DNA of 64,000 bases from Ornithinimicrobium ciconiae (GCF_007197575.1 NZ_CP041616.1:1736001-1800000); one strand, 5' to 3'; counted from the first letter of the stretch, positions 45,618 through 55,174 are shown. Made by a program: numbers and translations. Notes: a model not told the origin generated them from the sequence alone.

Positions 45618-46919
45618 GTGTCCTCTGCGCAAAACTACCTGGCCGTCATCAAGGTCGTGGGCATCGGCGGCGGTGGCGTCAACGCCATCAACCGGATGAT
45701 CGATGTCGGTCTCAAGGGCGTTGAGTTCATCGCCATCAACACCGACGCCCAGGCGCTCCTGATGAGCGATGCCGACGTCAAGCTCGACGTGGGTCGTGAG
45801 CTGACCCGCGGTCTCGGCGCAGGTGCGGATCCGGAGGTGGGCCGTCGCGCCGCCGAGGACCACATGGAGGAGATCGAAGAGGCCCTGCGCGGCGCCGACA
45901 TGGTCTTCGTGACGGCAGGCGAGGGCGGCGGCACCGGCACCGGTGGCGCACCGGTCGTGGCCAAGATCGCCAAGAGCCTCGGCGCGCTGACCATCGGTGT
46001 GGTCACCCGTCCGTTCACCTTCGAGGGTCGTCGCCGGGCCAACCAGGCCGAGACCGGCATCGGCAGCCTCCGTGAGGAGGTCGACACCCTGATCGTCATC
46101 CCCAACGACCGGCTGCTGTCGATCTCCGACCGCCAGGTCTCGATGCTGGATGCCTTCCGCTCCGCCGACCAGGTGCTGCTCTCCGGTGTCCAGGGAATCA
46201 CTGACCTGATCACCACACCGGGTCTGATCAACCTCGACTTCGCCGACGTCAAGTCGGTCATGCAGGGCGCTGGCTCGGCCCTCATGGGCATCGGCTCAGC
46301 CCGCGGCGAGGACCGCGCCGTCCAGGCCGCCGAGCTCGCAATCTCCTCGCCGCTGCTGGAGGCCTCCATCGAGGGCGCGCACGGTGTCCTGCTCTCGATC
46401 CAGGGTGGTTCCGACCTTGGTCTGTTTGAGATCAACGAAGCCGCCCGCTTGGTGCAGGAGGCAGCTCACCCCGAGGCCAACATCATCTTCGGTGCGGTCA
46501 TCGACGACTCCCTCGGAGACGAGGTCCGGGTCACGGTCATCGCCGCTGGCTTCGATGGAGGAGCGCCGATGCAGCGCTCTGACGAGCGAGCTCTCGGCCA
46601 GGTGCAGGCTGGCGGGACCAACCGTCCGCCGGCCCAGCAGGCTCAGCCGCAGCAGCAGGGTGGACAGCAGCAACAGCGTCCCGCGCAGGCACCTCAGGGG
46701 CAGCCGGCGCGTCCGCCGCAGCAGGGTGCTCCCGGTGGGGGCCAGCCTCAGGGACAGCCGCAGCAGCGCCCCGCGCAGGCGCCCCAGGGTCAGCCCAGTT
46801 CCGCTCCGGCACAGGGACAGCCGCGTCCGCAGGGTCAGCCGCAGCAGCCGCCCCGTCAGCCGCGTCCGGTGACGTTCGACGACTCCGACGACCTGGACGT
46901 GCCCGACTTCCTCAAGTGA
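45618..46919 (+). CDS. ftsZ: Cell division GTPase FtsZ
   Basis: The 433-residue tubulin homologue has [20 protein letters not shown], the GTP signature GGGTGTG (about 103-109) in [21 protein letters not shown]7-loop [20 protein letters not shown], and [20 protein letters not shown]. Residues about 340-420 are a Pro/Gln-rich linker ([22 protein letters not shown] repeats). The tail [15 protein letters not shown] binds partners such as SepF/FtsW. GTG 45618 follows AGGAAGGG. It forms the Z ring. Confidence 0.97.
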   Translation: MSSAQNYLAVIKVVGIGGGGVNAINRMIDVGLKGVEFIAINTDAQALLMSDADVKLDVGRELTRGLGAGADPEVGRRAAEDHMEEIEEALRGADMVFVTAGEGGGTGTGGAPVVAKIAKSLGALTIGVVTRPFTFEGRRRANQAETGIGSLREEVDTLIVIPNDRLLSISDRQVSMLDAFRSADQVLLSGVQGITDLITTPGLINLDFADVKSVMQGAGSALMGIGSARGEDRAVQAAELAISSPLLEASIEGAHGVLLSIQGGSDLGLFEINEAARLVQEAAHPEANIIFGAVIDDSLGDEVRVTVIAAGFDGGAPMQRSDERALGQVQAGGTNRPPAQQAQPQQQGGQQQQRPAQAPQGQPARPPQQGAPGGGQPQGQPQQRPAQAPQGQPSSAPAQGQPRPQGQPQQPPRQPRPVTFDDSDDLDVPDFLK

Positions 46920-46973
46920 CACGAAACCTGATGAAGCTTGCGTAGAGCGCCGGCAAGAGTTAGTGCACGACAT

Positions 46974-47009
46974 GCGAAGGCCCACGACCGCCCGGTTGTG
47001 GGCCTTCGC
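46974..47009 (+). terminator. 16-bp hairpin terminator after ftsZ
   Basis: Arms 46974-46989 and 46994-47009 pair with one G-U and a 4-nt loop. It stands 55 bp after the ftsZ stop and before pgeF. Confidence 0.8.
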
Positions 47010-47099
47010 CTGTGCGTACAATCCCTCCAAGGACCTCCCGTCGACGCCACACGCGGATCTTGGGAGAGGGATACGTCGGTGTCTCGGTAGGCTGCGGGC

Positions 47100-47852
47100 G
47101 TGTTCAGGTGGCGTGAGCGGGAGCCAGGAGTCGGCCCGCGGTATGGCGTGGACTGGGCGATCACCGATCGAGCGGGAGGCGTCAGCCTCGAGTCGTATTC
47201 CAGGCTGAACCTAGGCGCCCACGTCGGTGACGATCTGGAGGCCGTGTCCCGCAACCGTTCTCGAGTTGCCGAGGCGTTTGACCTGGACGTTGCGGACCTG
47301 CGCTTCATGCGGCAGGTGCACGGGTGCGACATCGCCACCGTGGACCGCCAGAGAGACGGCAACGGGCGCGACGCCGACATCGTGATCACCGACGACCCCG
47401 ACGTGGCTCTCGTCGTCCTCGTCGCCGACTGCACGCCGGTCCTCCTCCTCGACCGCACGGAGGGGCTGGTGGCCGCTGTGCACGCAGGCAGGGTCGGCTT
47501 CACCACCGGAGTCGTAGACACCGCAGTGAGTGCCCTCCGAGAACGCGGGGCGAAGAATCTGGAAGCGGTCGTTGGCCCATCGGTCTGTCCTCGATGCTAT
47601 GAGGTCCCGGCCGACTTACGGGAGGCGGCTGCGGAGGCCAGCCCGGCGGCATACTCCGTCTCCAGCACCGGCACGCCGGCGATCGATGTCGCCGCTGGGG
47701 TGGTGGACCAGTTGCAGGCCGCGGGTGTCTCGGTGACCTGGCTGCCCGGCTGCACCAGGGAGGACGAGGACCTGTTCTCCCACCGGCGGGACGGGGTCAC
47801 CGGCCGGTTCGGTGGGGTTGTGAGGTTGCTGCCGCCGGAGGACGTGGCCTGA
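47100..47852 (+). CDS. pgeF: PgeF/YfiH laccase-domain peptidoglycan editing factor
   Basis: The 250-residue protein has SRLNLGAHVGDDLEAVSRNR, RFMRQVHGCDIATVDRQRDG, VLVADCTPVLLLDRTEGLVA, AVHAGRVGFTTGVVDTAV and VVGPSVCPRCYEVPADLREA, with zinc/copper-type ligands His/Cys/His (H in QVHG, C in DCTPV, H in VHAGR). The family removes wrongly incorporated residues from peptidoglycan precursors and also has purine nucleoside phosphorylase activity in some members. GTG 47100 starts it. It usually sits after ftsZ and before a yggS/sepF block; that block is absent here. Confidence 0.92.
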   Translation: MFRWREREPGVGPRYGVDWAITDRAGGVSLESYSRLNLGAHVGDDLEAVSRNRSRVAEAFDLDVADLRFMRQVHGCDIATVDRQRDGNGRDADIVITDDPDVALVVLVADCTPVLLLDRTEGLVAAVHAGRVGFTTGVVDTAVSALRERGAKNLEAVVGPSVCPRCYEVPADLREAAAEASPAAYSVSSTGTPAIDVAAGVVDQLQAAGVSVTWLPGCTREDEDLFSHRRDGVTGRFGGVVRLLPPEDVA

Positions 47853-47867
47853 CGCCGGTGCTCGCCC

Positions 47868-48146
47868 ATGGCACCAAGGCGGCGCTGGCAACGGTGGCGT
47901 CCGATACTGCGTGCTCATGGTGAGGACGACGCGGGCAGGCTGAAACTCAGGGCGGATCGAGATGAGCAGCACGCCCGAACCCTCGTCCAATGGCCCGGTG
48001 AAGAAGGCTCTGCCGACGTATCGAGGAACGCTGGTGGTGTCTCTGGAGTCGTCGGGCCGGGAGCCCAGCGGTGTGCCACCGGCCGTCTCGGCATAGTGCC
48101 GCTCGTGCCCATAACGAGGCCACCGCCGCACGATCCAGTCAGTCAT
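47868..48146 (-). pseudogene. Possible decayed gene (nuclease-related-protein-like N-terminus)
   Basis: ATG 48146 has an excellent AAGGAGG RBS. The first residues, MTDWIVRRWPRYGHERHYAE, resemble the basic, aromatic opening of nuclease-related (NERD-like) proteins. After about 80 codons (TSVPRYVGRAFFTGPLDEGS, VLLISIRPEFQPARVVLTMS) it turns into low-quality sequence and stays open into the 3' end of pgeF on the other strand. I read it as a broken gene whose downstream part is lost. A short real gene is also possible. Confidence 0.3.
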
Positions 48147-48382
48147 CGCGCCTCCTTGAGGGCAGATCTTGTCAGCGCCGTGCCCGTCGGTCCAGCCCCT
48201 TGTCTGCCCGGCTGGGTCCACGCTCGGGGTTGGCCCACACAGTGCCTGGTCACGGGCGGATGGCCGGCCCCACGGCATACGAAAAGAAAGTCGCCAAGAA
48301 CGCTCCCAAAAGTCCCTGCTCTGGTGCACACTGTCCTGCAACTCTCCGTGCCGTGACGGGGGGTCAGCTGGAGGGAGCGCGC
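48147..48382. other. Gene-free spacer
   Basis: Together with 47853-47867 this is the remaining non-coding part of the pgeF to 48383 interval. I see no promoter, repeat or RNA with confidence. Confidence 0.4.
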
Positions 48383-49402
48383 ATGGTCGAGCGCGATTGG
48401 GGCCAGGCGTCGTGGTTGCGTCTGGTCGAGGACCCGCGTCGGGCGCTGGACGTGCTGCTCGACGCACTGCGCGACGGCACGGAGCTGTGGGTCTCGATCA
48501 CTGTCGCCGCACTTGACCTCGTGCCGGACGAGGATCTGCCACAGCTGGTCGAGGCGGTGATCGCGCGGCTGCCCGCCGAGCTCGCCTCCGACCTGGGCAT
48601 CCTGCTGGGGCTGCAGGTCCCGGAGCTGATGCGCGAGCACGCGGAGGCGATGCGTGCGGCTGATCCCTACTTCGAGCTGGGCAGCGAGTCCCGCGCCGGT
48701 GAGCGCTCGCTGGTCCTGCTGCCCGCCCACCACCTGGTCCTGCCCGAGGAGGCGGTCACGGCACGGGCGTTGTATGCCGTGTCCCTCCCGACCCGCACCC
48801 CCACCTGGGCGCCACGGGGCGAGCCGGTGGGCACCGCGGCGATCGGCGGGGAGGCGCCGGGGGAGTGTGCGACGTGCGGGGGGCCGCTGCACGTGCTGCT
48901 CGAACTCAGCGCACTGCCTGCACTGGGTGAGGTGGAGCTGCCGTCGCTGCTGGTGACCTGCGGGCGGTTCGACTGCCTGTGGGGTGAGCAGTTCTTTGAG
49001 CACCGGGATGCTGGGCCGCCGCGCTCGCTGGCGCGGGCGCCTCGGGTGGAGGCGGGGAGTGGTGATCCCTGGAGCAGTATGCCGACGCATCCCTTGCCCT
49101 CCGCGCTGCCGGTGATGAAGGTGGCTGTGCACCGCACGCCGGCCCGGTGGCAGTTCCAGGACTGGGCGCAGGCCAACGACATGCAAAATCTGAATCGTCT
49201 TGGTGGGGAGGGCACCTGGATCCAGGGTGCCCGCCACCCGGAGTGCCCCGGCTGTGGGCTCACCATGCCGCTGCTGGCGCAGTTTGATGGTGCGACCCCG
49301 TTTGTGGAGGGCCCTGGCTGGGGGGCGTTCACGGAGGGGATCCTCTACTGCTACTGGTGTGTTGACTGTCGGGTGAGCGCGACGGCGACGCAGCAGACGT
49401 AG
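48383..49402 (+). CDS. DUF1963-like zinc-binding protein
   Basis: The 339-residue protein starts MVERDWGQASWLRLVEDPRR. Cysteine pairs suggest two zinc sites: C162/C165 (ECATCGGP) with C193/C198, and C288/C291 (ECPGCGL) with C326/C329 (CYWCVDC). The segment NRLGGEGTWIQGARHPECPG resembles the gly-trp core of DUF1963/YwqG-type proteins, which are linked to SMI1/KNR4 toxin-immunity families. No membrane segment is present. ATG 48383 has GGAGGG upstream. Function is unknown; the family assignment is moderate. Confidence 0.55.
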   Translation: MVERDWGQASWLRLVEDPRRALDVLLDALRDGTELWVSITVAALDLVPDEDLPQLVEAVIARLPAELASDLGILLGLQVPELMREHAEAMRAADPYFELGSESRAGERSLVLLPAHHLVLPEEAVTARALYAVSLPTRTPTWAPRGEPVGTAAIGGEAPGECATCGGPLHVLLELSALPALGEVELPSLLVTCGRFDCLWGEQFFEHRDAGPPRSLARAPRVEAGSGDPWSSMPTHPLPSALPVMKVAVHRTPARWQFQDWAQANDMQNLNRLGGEGTWIQGARHPECPGCGLTMPLLAQFDGATPFVEGPGWGAFTEGILYCYWCVDCRVSATATQQT

Positions 49403-49500
49403 TGGTGCTACGCGGCCACCATGGCCATCGGCCTGGGCGTGCTGTCTGCGTCTGGTGGTGAGGCGTCGCGGCACGCGGGTGTGGACAGACCTTCCGTTAA

Positions 49501-49516
49501 TCGAACAAATGTGCTA
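49501..49516 (+). promoter_or_regulatory. Probable LexA (SOS) box upstream of the DUF222-HNH gene
   Basis: TCGAACAAATGTGCTA matches the actinobacterial SOS consensus TCGAAC-N4-GTTCGA with a perfect left half and four of six bases in the right half. It lies 39 bp before the GTG start, a promoter-overlapping position. Confidence 0.65.
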
Positions 49517-49554
49517 ATCTTGTGGTAGATGGGGAGCCCGGGAGGAGGCGCGAC

Positions 49555-52062
49555 GTGACGACAAGTGTGTTGGAGATGCACCTCGACACGAGGCTGCCTC
49601 CCAAGGCTGTCCGCCGCATGCGTGACCCGGAGCAGGCTCATCTGCGGGTGGCGAAGTACTGGCCGATGGGGGAGCTGGTTTTCGAGCCGTCCTCATCGAT
49701 CTTCGCGGACCGGGCCAAGGCTGCACTGCGGACCGCCATGCAGCGGATGGGCGTCGGGGACCTTGCTGACTCACTGGTCGACGTCGTCCTGGCCTGCGCG
49801 ACCGTGCAGCAGCGTGACTGGGCGACGGGCGCCAAGACAGAGGGTGTGCCGAGCGGAGCAGAGTTCCCGGCTGACGCGCTGCCGCCGACGACGGAGCGGC
49901 GTCAGGATCCGAGCGACCTGGCGCGCTCCAAGGCTCTGCTCGGCGTCGTGGAGTCGGTCAACAAGGTCTCCAACAAGCTCGACGGGGTGTTGTTCTCGGC
50001 GACCCGCCAACTGACTGCCTCGCGAGCAGCCCTCCTCCTGCGTGAGAAGGGCGCAGAGTCCACCGATGACCTAAACAACAGTCAGCGCGAGGCGCTGCGC
50101 AAGAGTGCCAAGTCCCAGACGCGCAAGGAGATTGAGGCCGCCATCGGTTGGGTCCCGGGCGAGGTCACTGACCTGGTCGCCGCAGCCAACACGCCGGTCG
50201 CGGTCGCTGGGCCCATGCTCAGCTCGATGATGAGCGGCGAGTCGTCCTGGCGTTATGTCCGTCGGTGTTACCGCGAGTCCCGCGGGCTGGCCCACGAAGA
50301 CGCGGCCGCGATCGCCAACGGACTCTTCGGCAACGATCCCGAGACCTCGGTGACCGAACGCCTGGACTCCTCAGACTCGTGGCTCGGTGGTCCCTGGCAT
50401 GGCAGCAAGTTCAACCGGGCGCTGGAGCGCGAGGTAGCCAAGGTCAACTCCCGCGACGAGCAGGCGAAGCAGGAGGCACGAGACCGGGCAAAGGCCAACA
50501 AGGATGTGCGCGCCGTTCTGGACGAGATCGGCACGGCGGTGGTGACGCTGGGCTGCTCACCGCTGCAGGCCGCGGCGATCGCTGACCGTGTCGAGCGGGC
50601 TGCTCGCTCTGCCCGCAAGGCTGGTGCTCCCGAGACTCTGCGGGAGCTGCGCACTGCGATTGTGACGGCCCTGTTGCTCCACGGCACCCTGGACATGGAC
50701 TCCCTGCCTGACGACCCCAACCTGATCACGGTCGAGCAGTCCCTGCAGCTCAAGAAGGTCCTGGAGGGACTGCCGGCCGCGGAGCTCAACGTCATCGTGT
50801 CCCTCGAGACCTTGCTCGGAGTCGACCTCGGGGGTGCTGCCGCCACTGTCGGCCAGGGGGCGACCCCCACGACAGAGTCCGGTGAGCCGATCCCCGCCTC
50901 CTTCCTGAACTCAGACTCCTTCCGGAGCTCAGACTCTTTGCAGAACTCGGATGCGAGGGGAGCCGCTGGCTCCTGCACCTGTCTGTGCACGTGCGGTGCC
51001 ACGAGTAGGCAGAGGGCCTCCGCGTCAGTGTCGACGGGTGAGCTCTGTCCGACAGGTGAACCCTGCCCACCTTCTGCCGGTGCCTCCGCGGCGAGCGGTG
51101 CCTCCCCGGCGAGCGATGCCTCCCCGGCGAACGGCGTGTCCGCTTCCAGCGACGCCTCCGCGACCGGCGGCAGAACGGTGCAGGGCGGTGTCGGTGCGGT
51201 TATCGGGCGGCACCCCACGTTCCTGAGGCCCGACGAGGTCCGATTGCTGGCGCTGATGCCCGGCTCGACGCTCTACCGGTTGCTGACCGACCCAGCGAGC
51301 GGGAGATGCGTGGAGCGTTCGATCAAGGCCTACCCATTCGACGCGGCGATGCGGGCACAGATCATTGCCTCGGATGTCTTCTGTCGAGCGCCCGGGTGTC
51401 TCAAACCAGCGCGGCTGGCACAGATGGATCACGTGCAGGAGCACGGCACGCCAGGTGGCCACACATGCGAGGCCAACGGGCAACCAGTGTGCGATCCCCA
51501 CCACGATCAGAAGACCAAGAAGGCCTGGGACGCGGTCCTGGAGTCCAACCGCGACGTCACGTGGACCACGATGCTCGGGCGGATCTATCGCACCAAGGCC
51601 CACGACTTCCGGCAGTACACCAAGCTCCTGACGGCGGCCACGACCGAGATCCATGAGGCGATCAACAGCGGTGCTGACCGCGAGGAAACCATCAATGCAG
51701 CCATCTACCAGGCGATGTCCTATCGCGACGACGGGGACATCCTGGAGGCCGACGAGTCTGACGACGACTACTTTGGCTGGGACCTGGTGAGTCTGGCTCA
51801 CGTCGCAGGGGACGGGCGCCGGAGCAACCGTCCCCACCCCGACGTCCGGCAGGCCGAGATGGACCGCCACCGTGCCACCCGCTCCGAGGACGGGGACGTG
51901 GACGGGGGCGGAGAGAGCGAAGCCGGCCGGGGCACAGGCAGCGACGCCGTTGATGGTGACACCGGCGGCAGCTCTGAGAAGAGCACCGAGGGGGGCCGGG
52001 GTCCGAGCAGCGCACCACAGACGCCGTGGTCGCAGACCGAAGATGAGCCCCCGCCATTCTGA
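49555..52062 (+). CDS. DUF222 domain / HNH endonuclease-like protein (13E12 type)
   Basis: This is an 835-residue protein. The N-terminal helical DUF222 region (residues 1-410) includes AMQRMGVGDLADSLVDVVLA and SGESSWRYVRRCYRESRGLA. Then comes a low-complexity Ala/Ser linker with a Cys cluster (SCTCLCTCG), a DUF222-end segment RHPTFLRPDEVRLLALMPGS, and an HNH motif near residues 612-655: CRAPGCLKPARLAQMDHVQE, later PVCDPHHDQKTKKAW. The C-terminus is acidic and disordered. The family includes the REP13E12 proteins of M. tuberculosis, some of which are DNA-damage induced; a SOS box precedes this gene. GTG 49555 has GGAGGAGG upstream. Cleavage activity is not demonstrated for the family. Confidence 0.85.
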   Translation: MTTSVLEMHLDTRLPPKAVRRMRDPEQAHLRVAKYWPMGELVFEPSSSIFADRAKAALRTAMQRMGVGDLADSLVDVVLACATVQQRDWATGAKTEGVPSGAEFPADALPPTTERRQDPSDLARSKALLGVVESVNKVSNKLDGVLFSATRQLTASRAALLLREKGAESTDDLNNSQREALRKSAKSQTRKEIEAAIGWVPGEVTDLVAAANTPVAVAGPMLSSMMSGESSWRYVRRCYRESRGLAHEDAAAIANGLFGNDPETSVTERLDSSDSWLGGPWHGSKFNRALEREVAKVNSRDEQAKQEARDRAKANKDVRAVLDEIGTAVVTLGCSPLQAAAIADRVERAARSARKAGAPETLRELRTAIVTALLLHGTLDMDSLPDDPNLITVEQSLQLKKVLEGLPAAELNVIVSLETLLGVDLGGAAATVGQGATPTTESGEPIPASFLNSDSFRSSDSLQNSDARGAAGSCTCLCTCGATSRQRASASVSTGELCPTGEPCPPSAGASAASGASPASDASPANGVSASSDASATGGRTVQGGVGAVIGRHPTFLRPDEVRLLALMPGSTLYRLLTDPASGRCVERSIKAYPFDAAMRAQIIASDVFCRAPGCLKPARLAQMDHVQEHGTPGGHTCEANGQPVCDPHHDQKTKKAWDAVLESNRDVTWTTMLGRIYRTKAHDFRQYTKLLTAATTEIHEAINSGADREETINAAIYQAMSYRDDGDILEADESDDDYFGWDLVSLAHVAGDGRRSNRPHPDVRQAEMDRHRATRSEDGDVDGGGESEAGRGTGSDAVDGDTGGSSEKSTEGGRGPSSAPQTPWSQTEDEPPPF

Positions 52063-52120
52063 TCCGAATTGGTCCTCCATGCGGATGCGGATCGTCCGCA
52101 ACGGGTGCGACGATCGCAGA

Positions 52121-53503
52121 ATGACCGACACCACGAGCGCAGCCCAGCGTCTGACGGCCAAGCAGTTCCAGGAGGCCGAAGGCACGGGGGACTGGAGAGT
52201 GCTGGGTCTGGGCGCGGGCGCCTGGTTCGGGGCGGACTCGCACACCGCAGGTGCCGAGTTTGCGGCCCGTGCTCAACGTGTTGCGTCGTCAGCAGGAGGA
52301 CAGGGCACTGCCAGCCCGGCGCCCGAGGTGAGCGCCCCAGTCCAGGGAGTGCCACTCGAGATCAGTGTCCGAGGTCAGGGTGTGCAGGTGCGTCTGCCGC
52401 TCGGCCCCAGCGACGACGGGCTGATGTCAGCCCACGTCGACGTGGCGCGGATGATCTCGGCGGCGGCGCAGGAACTGAGTCTGGTGGCCGAGCCGACCGT
52501 CCTCCAGGACGTCCAGCTGGCGATGGACACCATAGATCAGGCGGCCGTCCTGCCCTTCTGGCAGGCCGCGCTGGGCTATGACCCGGTCGGTGAGGAGGAT
52601 CTGCTCGACCCGCTGCACCGCCACCCCCCGATCTGGTTCCAGGATCAGGATGCCCCGCGGCCGCTGCGCAACCGGATCCACCTGGACTCCGTGATGTCCC
52701 AGGAGATTGCGGTGGCCACCGTGGAAGCACTGCGCGACAGCAGGGGGACGGTCAACGATCACGGTTACTACGCGACGGTCGCCGACGTGGAGGGCAATGA
52801 GGTCGACGTGCTGCCCCTGCAGGACGGCAGCGACCGGTGGCAGGGCCCGGACACCGAGGACTGGCGCCTCGTGTTCTCGGCGATCGCCTGTTATCCGGTC
52901 ACCTCGCCGGACCAGGCGGGCCAACTCGTCCAGGCGGTCGCTGCGCTCGCCGACGAGGCCGACCTACCGCTGAGTATTGACGTGCGCATTACGGGGACCG
53001 GCCAACCGCTGGTCATCGTGGACAGCGGCAAGGACCGCTGGGAGATGACCGAGGGATATGAGGCGCTCGCGGCCCGCGTGCAGGAGGCAGCGCGGGGGAT
53101 GGGCCTGACCGCAGACGTCAGCGCGCCCCGCTTCGTCCAGGTCGGCATCGATGCCGTCGACATCCCTGCGGTCCGAGAGTTCTGGCGCGTGGCCCTTGGC
53201 TATGAGCAGGACCCCCGCGACGGCGTCACCGACATCGTGGACCCGCGCCAGCTCAACGTGCCGTTCTTCCTCCAGGGCCTCGATGCCACGGACGAGGCCC
53301 GACGCGCCCAGCGCAACCGGATTCACGTCGACCTGTTCCTGGCCCACGACCAGGTCGCCGCCCGACTTGAGGCAGTGCGTGCTGCCGGTGGCACCGTCGT
53401 GCGTGACCAGGCCCCCATCTGGTGGACCGTCGCCGACCCCGAGGGCAACGAAATCGACATCACGACCTCCTTCGGACGGGAGGAGCACTTCTCGACCGAG
53501 TAG
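52121..53503 (+). CDS. Duplicated pterin-dehydratase-like + VOC (glyoxalase) domain protein
   Basis: The 460 residues hold two similar halves. Unit 1 (about 10-240) has a pterin-4a-carbinolamine-dehydratase-like part (TGDWRVLGLGAGAWFGADSH, SAHVDVARMISAAAQELSLV), then a VOC part (VQLAMDTIDQAAVLPFWQAA, RNRIHLDSVMSQEIAVATVE, VADVEGNEVDVLPL). Unit 2 (about 245-460) repeats this: TEDWRLVFSAIACYPVTSPD, YEALAARVQEAARGMGLTAD, then VQVGIDAVDIPAVREFWRVA, RNRIHVDLFLAHDQVAARLE and VADPEGNEIDITTSF. The dehydratase His residues are not preserved, so those parts probably bind rather than dehydrate. Substrate unknown. It starts 58 bp after the DUF222-HNH gene. Confidence 0.75.
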   Translation: MTDTTSAAQRLTAKQFQEAEGTGDWRVLGLGAGAWFGADSHTAGAEFAARAQRVASSAGGQGTASPAPEVSAPVQGVPLEISVRGQGVQVRLPLGPSDDGLMSAHVDVARMISAAAQELSLVAEPTVLQDVQLAMDTIDQAAVLPFWQAALGYDPVGEEDLLDPLHRHPPIWFQDQDAPRPLRNRIHLDSVMSQEIAVATVEALRDSRGTVNDHGYYATVADVEGNEVDVLPLQDGSDRWQGPDTEDWRLVFSAIACYPVTSPDQAGQLVQAVAALADEADLPLSIDVRITGTGQPLVIVDSGKDRWEMTEGYEALAARVQEAARGMGLTADVSAPRFVQVGIDAVDIPAVREFWRVALGYEQDPRDGVTDIVDPRQLNVPFFLQGLDATDEARRAQRNRIHVDLFLAHDQVAARLEAVRAAGGTVVRDQAPIWWTVADPEGNEIDITTSFGREEHFSTE

Positions 53504-53806
53504 GACCTCCATCGACCTCCGATCTCTGACCCCCGATCTCTGGCCCACGATCTCTGGCCCACGGTCTCTGGCCTCCGACCTCCAGCCACGGCGAGCTCCT
53601 GTCCTTGCAAGCGAGGTCCGGCACGACTTCTGCGACTAGCACTGCCACCATTCCTGCGCCACAAGGGTGGCGTCACGGAGGCGGCTTGGCGTGCGGAGGC
53701 CACCCCGCGGCATACCGAATGCGTGGTGACGGGGCACTGCCGGGGGGCGCCGCGGACGGACAACGTCCTGGTCACTCCCAGGCCAGACTCGTGACCCGCG
53801 AGTAGG
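53504..53806. other. Gene-free spacer with degenerate short repeats
   Basis: From about 53507 to 53590 a degenerate repeat of roughly 16-17 bp (core GATCTCTGGCCCAC) occurs four to five times. No coding sequence is supported. A TAGGGT (53803-53808) directly before the next start could be a -10 of a leaderless transcript. Confidence 0.5.
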
Positions 53807-53815
53807 GTGTCATGG

Positions 53816-55120
53816 ATGGAAGGCTTTTCGGCCCTGTCGGGGGGTCTTAGCACCGCGACGCAGGCGACTCTGCGCGCGACGAACCTCAGGGTCGTCCTGC
53901 GCGAAATCCTCAGCGCCACAGAGCCACTGTCGCGGGCAGGGGTGGCCAGCAGGACCGGGATGACCCGCTCGACAGCATCCCGGTTGGTCGATGAGTTGAT
54001 CGCCGGCCGACTGGTGCACGAGGGCATTCCACAGCTTTCCGGCCCCGGACGACCCGGGGTGCCGCTGGAGGCGGCCCGCGGGACGGTCGGCGCGCTCGGG
54101 GTGCAGATCAACTCGGCTCGCGTGGCGGTCCGACTGGTCGATCTCAGCGGTGCGGTGGTCGCCGAGTGGGAGGGAGAGCACCCCCCGCAATGTGAGCCCG
54201 AGGAGTCCCTCGTGGTGCTGCGGCAGGGAGTGGGAGCAGTCCTCGACGAAGCGCCGAAGGGCCTGCACCTGGTCGGCGCGGCCCTGGCGCTGCCGGGCAT
54301 GGTCGACACGGACGCGCACCGCCTGCTGCATGCACCGCACCTCGCCTGGCAGGAGCTTGATCTGGCGGTCCTGGCCGGCGAGTTGGGTCTGGACGTGCCC
54401 TGGGATGTGGGGAGCGAGGCTCACTACGCGGCACGCTCCGTGCTCGAACCCCGCCCGGGCGTCGTCGGGCCCCACCGGGACTTCATCTGCCTCTATGGTG
54501 ACGTCGGCCTCGGCGCGGCGCTGGTGACCGACGGGGTGGTGCGCAGTGACGCCCACGGCTTCGCCGGCGCGATCGGCCACGTGCCCTACCGCACCGACGG
54601 ACCCACCTGTGCCTGCGGCGCGAGCGGCTGCCTGGAGATGTATGCCGGACCGCGAGCTCTCCTGGAACGCGCCGGTCTGCCACCGGGGACGGATCTGGCT
54701 GACCTCGCCGAGCGGGCGGCTGACGGTCAGGCCGGTAATGGACAGACTGCTGACGGACAGAATGCTGACGGACAGAATGCTCACGAGCGGGCAGCTGACG
54801 GACAGGACTCTGCACTGGAGGCGCTCAGCACAGCTGGGACAGCGCTGGGCACGGTGTTGTCCGGCGCGGTCAATCTGGTCGACGCCTCCACGATCATCAT
54901 GGCGGGGAGGCTCGGACAGGTCGCCTCGGCGCTGCGGCCAGCCCTGGTGGCGGCGCTCAGTGCCCGGGCGGTCGCCGGTGACAGCGACGACTATCAGGTC
55001 GAGGCGGCAGTGGACAGTCTGCCGGCGGTCTCAGGTGCGGCGATCTCGATGTTGCGGCCCGTCATCGATGACCCTGCGGGCTATCTGTCCGGTCACTCCG
55101 GCGAGAGGCGACTCGCCTGA
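53816..55120 (+). CDS. ROK-family transcriptional regulator
   Basis: From ATG 53816 the protein has 434 residues, with an N-terminal winged HTH (ATNLRVVLREILSATEPLSR, AGVASRTGMTRSTASRLVDE) and a ROK sugar-kinase-like domain (VGALGVQINSARVAVRLVDL, LYGDVGLGAALVTDG, GAIGHVPYRTD). The zinc motif CACGASGCLEMYAG is present. Before the last part there is a low-complexity DGQNADGQNA stretch from an imperfect DNA repeat. The Asp of kinases is not clear, fitting a NagC/Mlc/XylR-like regulator that responds to a sugar. GTG 53807 is an alternative start. It converges on the M14 gene across a shared hairpin. Confidence 0.88.
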   Translation: MEGFSALSGGLSTATQATLRATNLRVVLREILSATEPLSRAGVASRTGMTRSTASRLVDELIAGRLVHEGIPQLSGPGRPGVPLEAARGTVGALGVQINSARVAVRLVDLSGAVVAEWEGEHPPQCEPEESLVVLRQGVGAVLDEAPKGLHLVGAALALPGMVDTDAHRLLHAPHLAWQELDLAVLAGELGLDVPWDVGSEAHYAARSVLEPRPGVVGPHRDFICLYGDVGLGAALVTDGVVRSDAHGFAGAIGHVPYRTDGPTCACGASGCLEMYAGPRALLERAGLPPGTDLADLAERAADGQAGNGQTADGQNADGQNAHERAADGQDSALEALSTAGTALGTVLSGAVNLVDASTIIMAGRLGQVASALRPALVAALSARAVAGDSDDYQVEAAVDSLPAVSGAAISMLRPVIDDPAGYLSGHSGERRLA

Positions 55121-55174
55121 GGCGGTTGTTGAACGGCGACTCGTCCCACACGGCTGAACGAGGTTGAGAGCAGG

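Noticed and set aside
47616..48146. Complete gene on the minus strand across the 3' end of pgeF
   Set aside because: It would overlap pgeF by about 240 bp with no conserved C-terminal sequence. Only its start looks genuine, so it is listed as a likely remnant.
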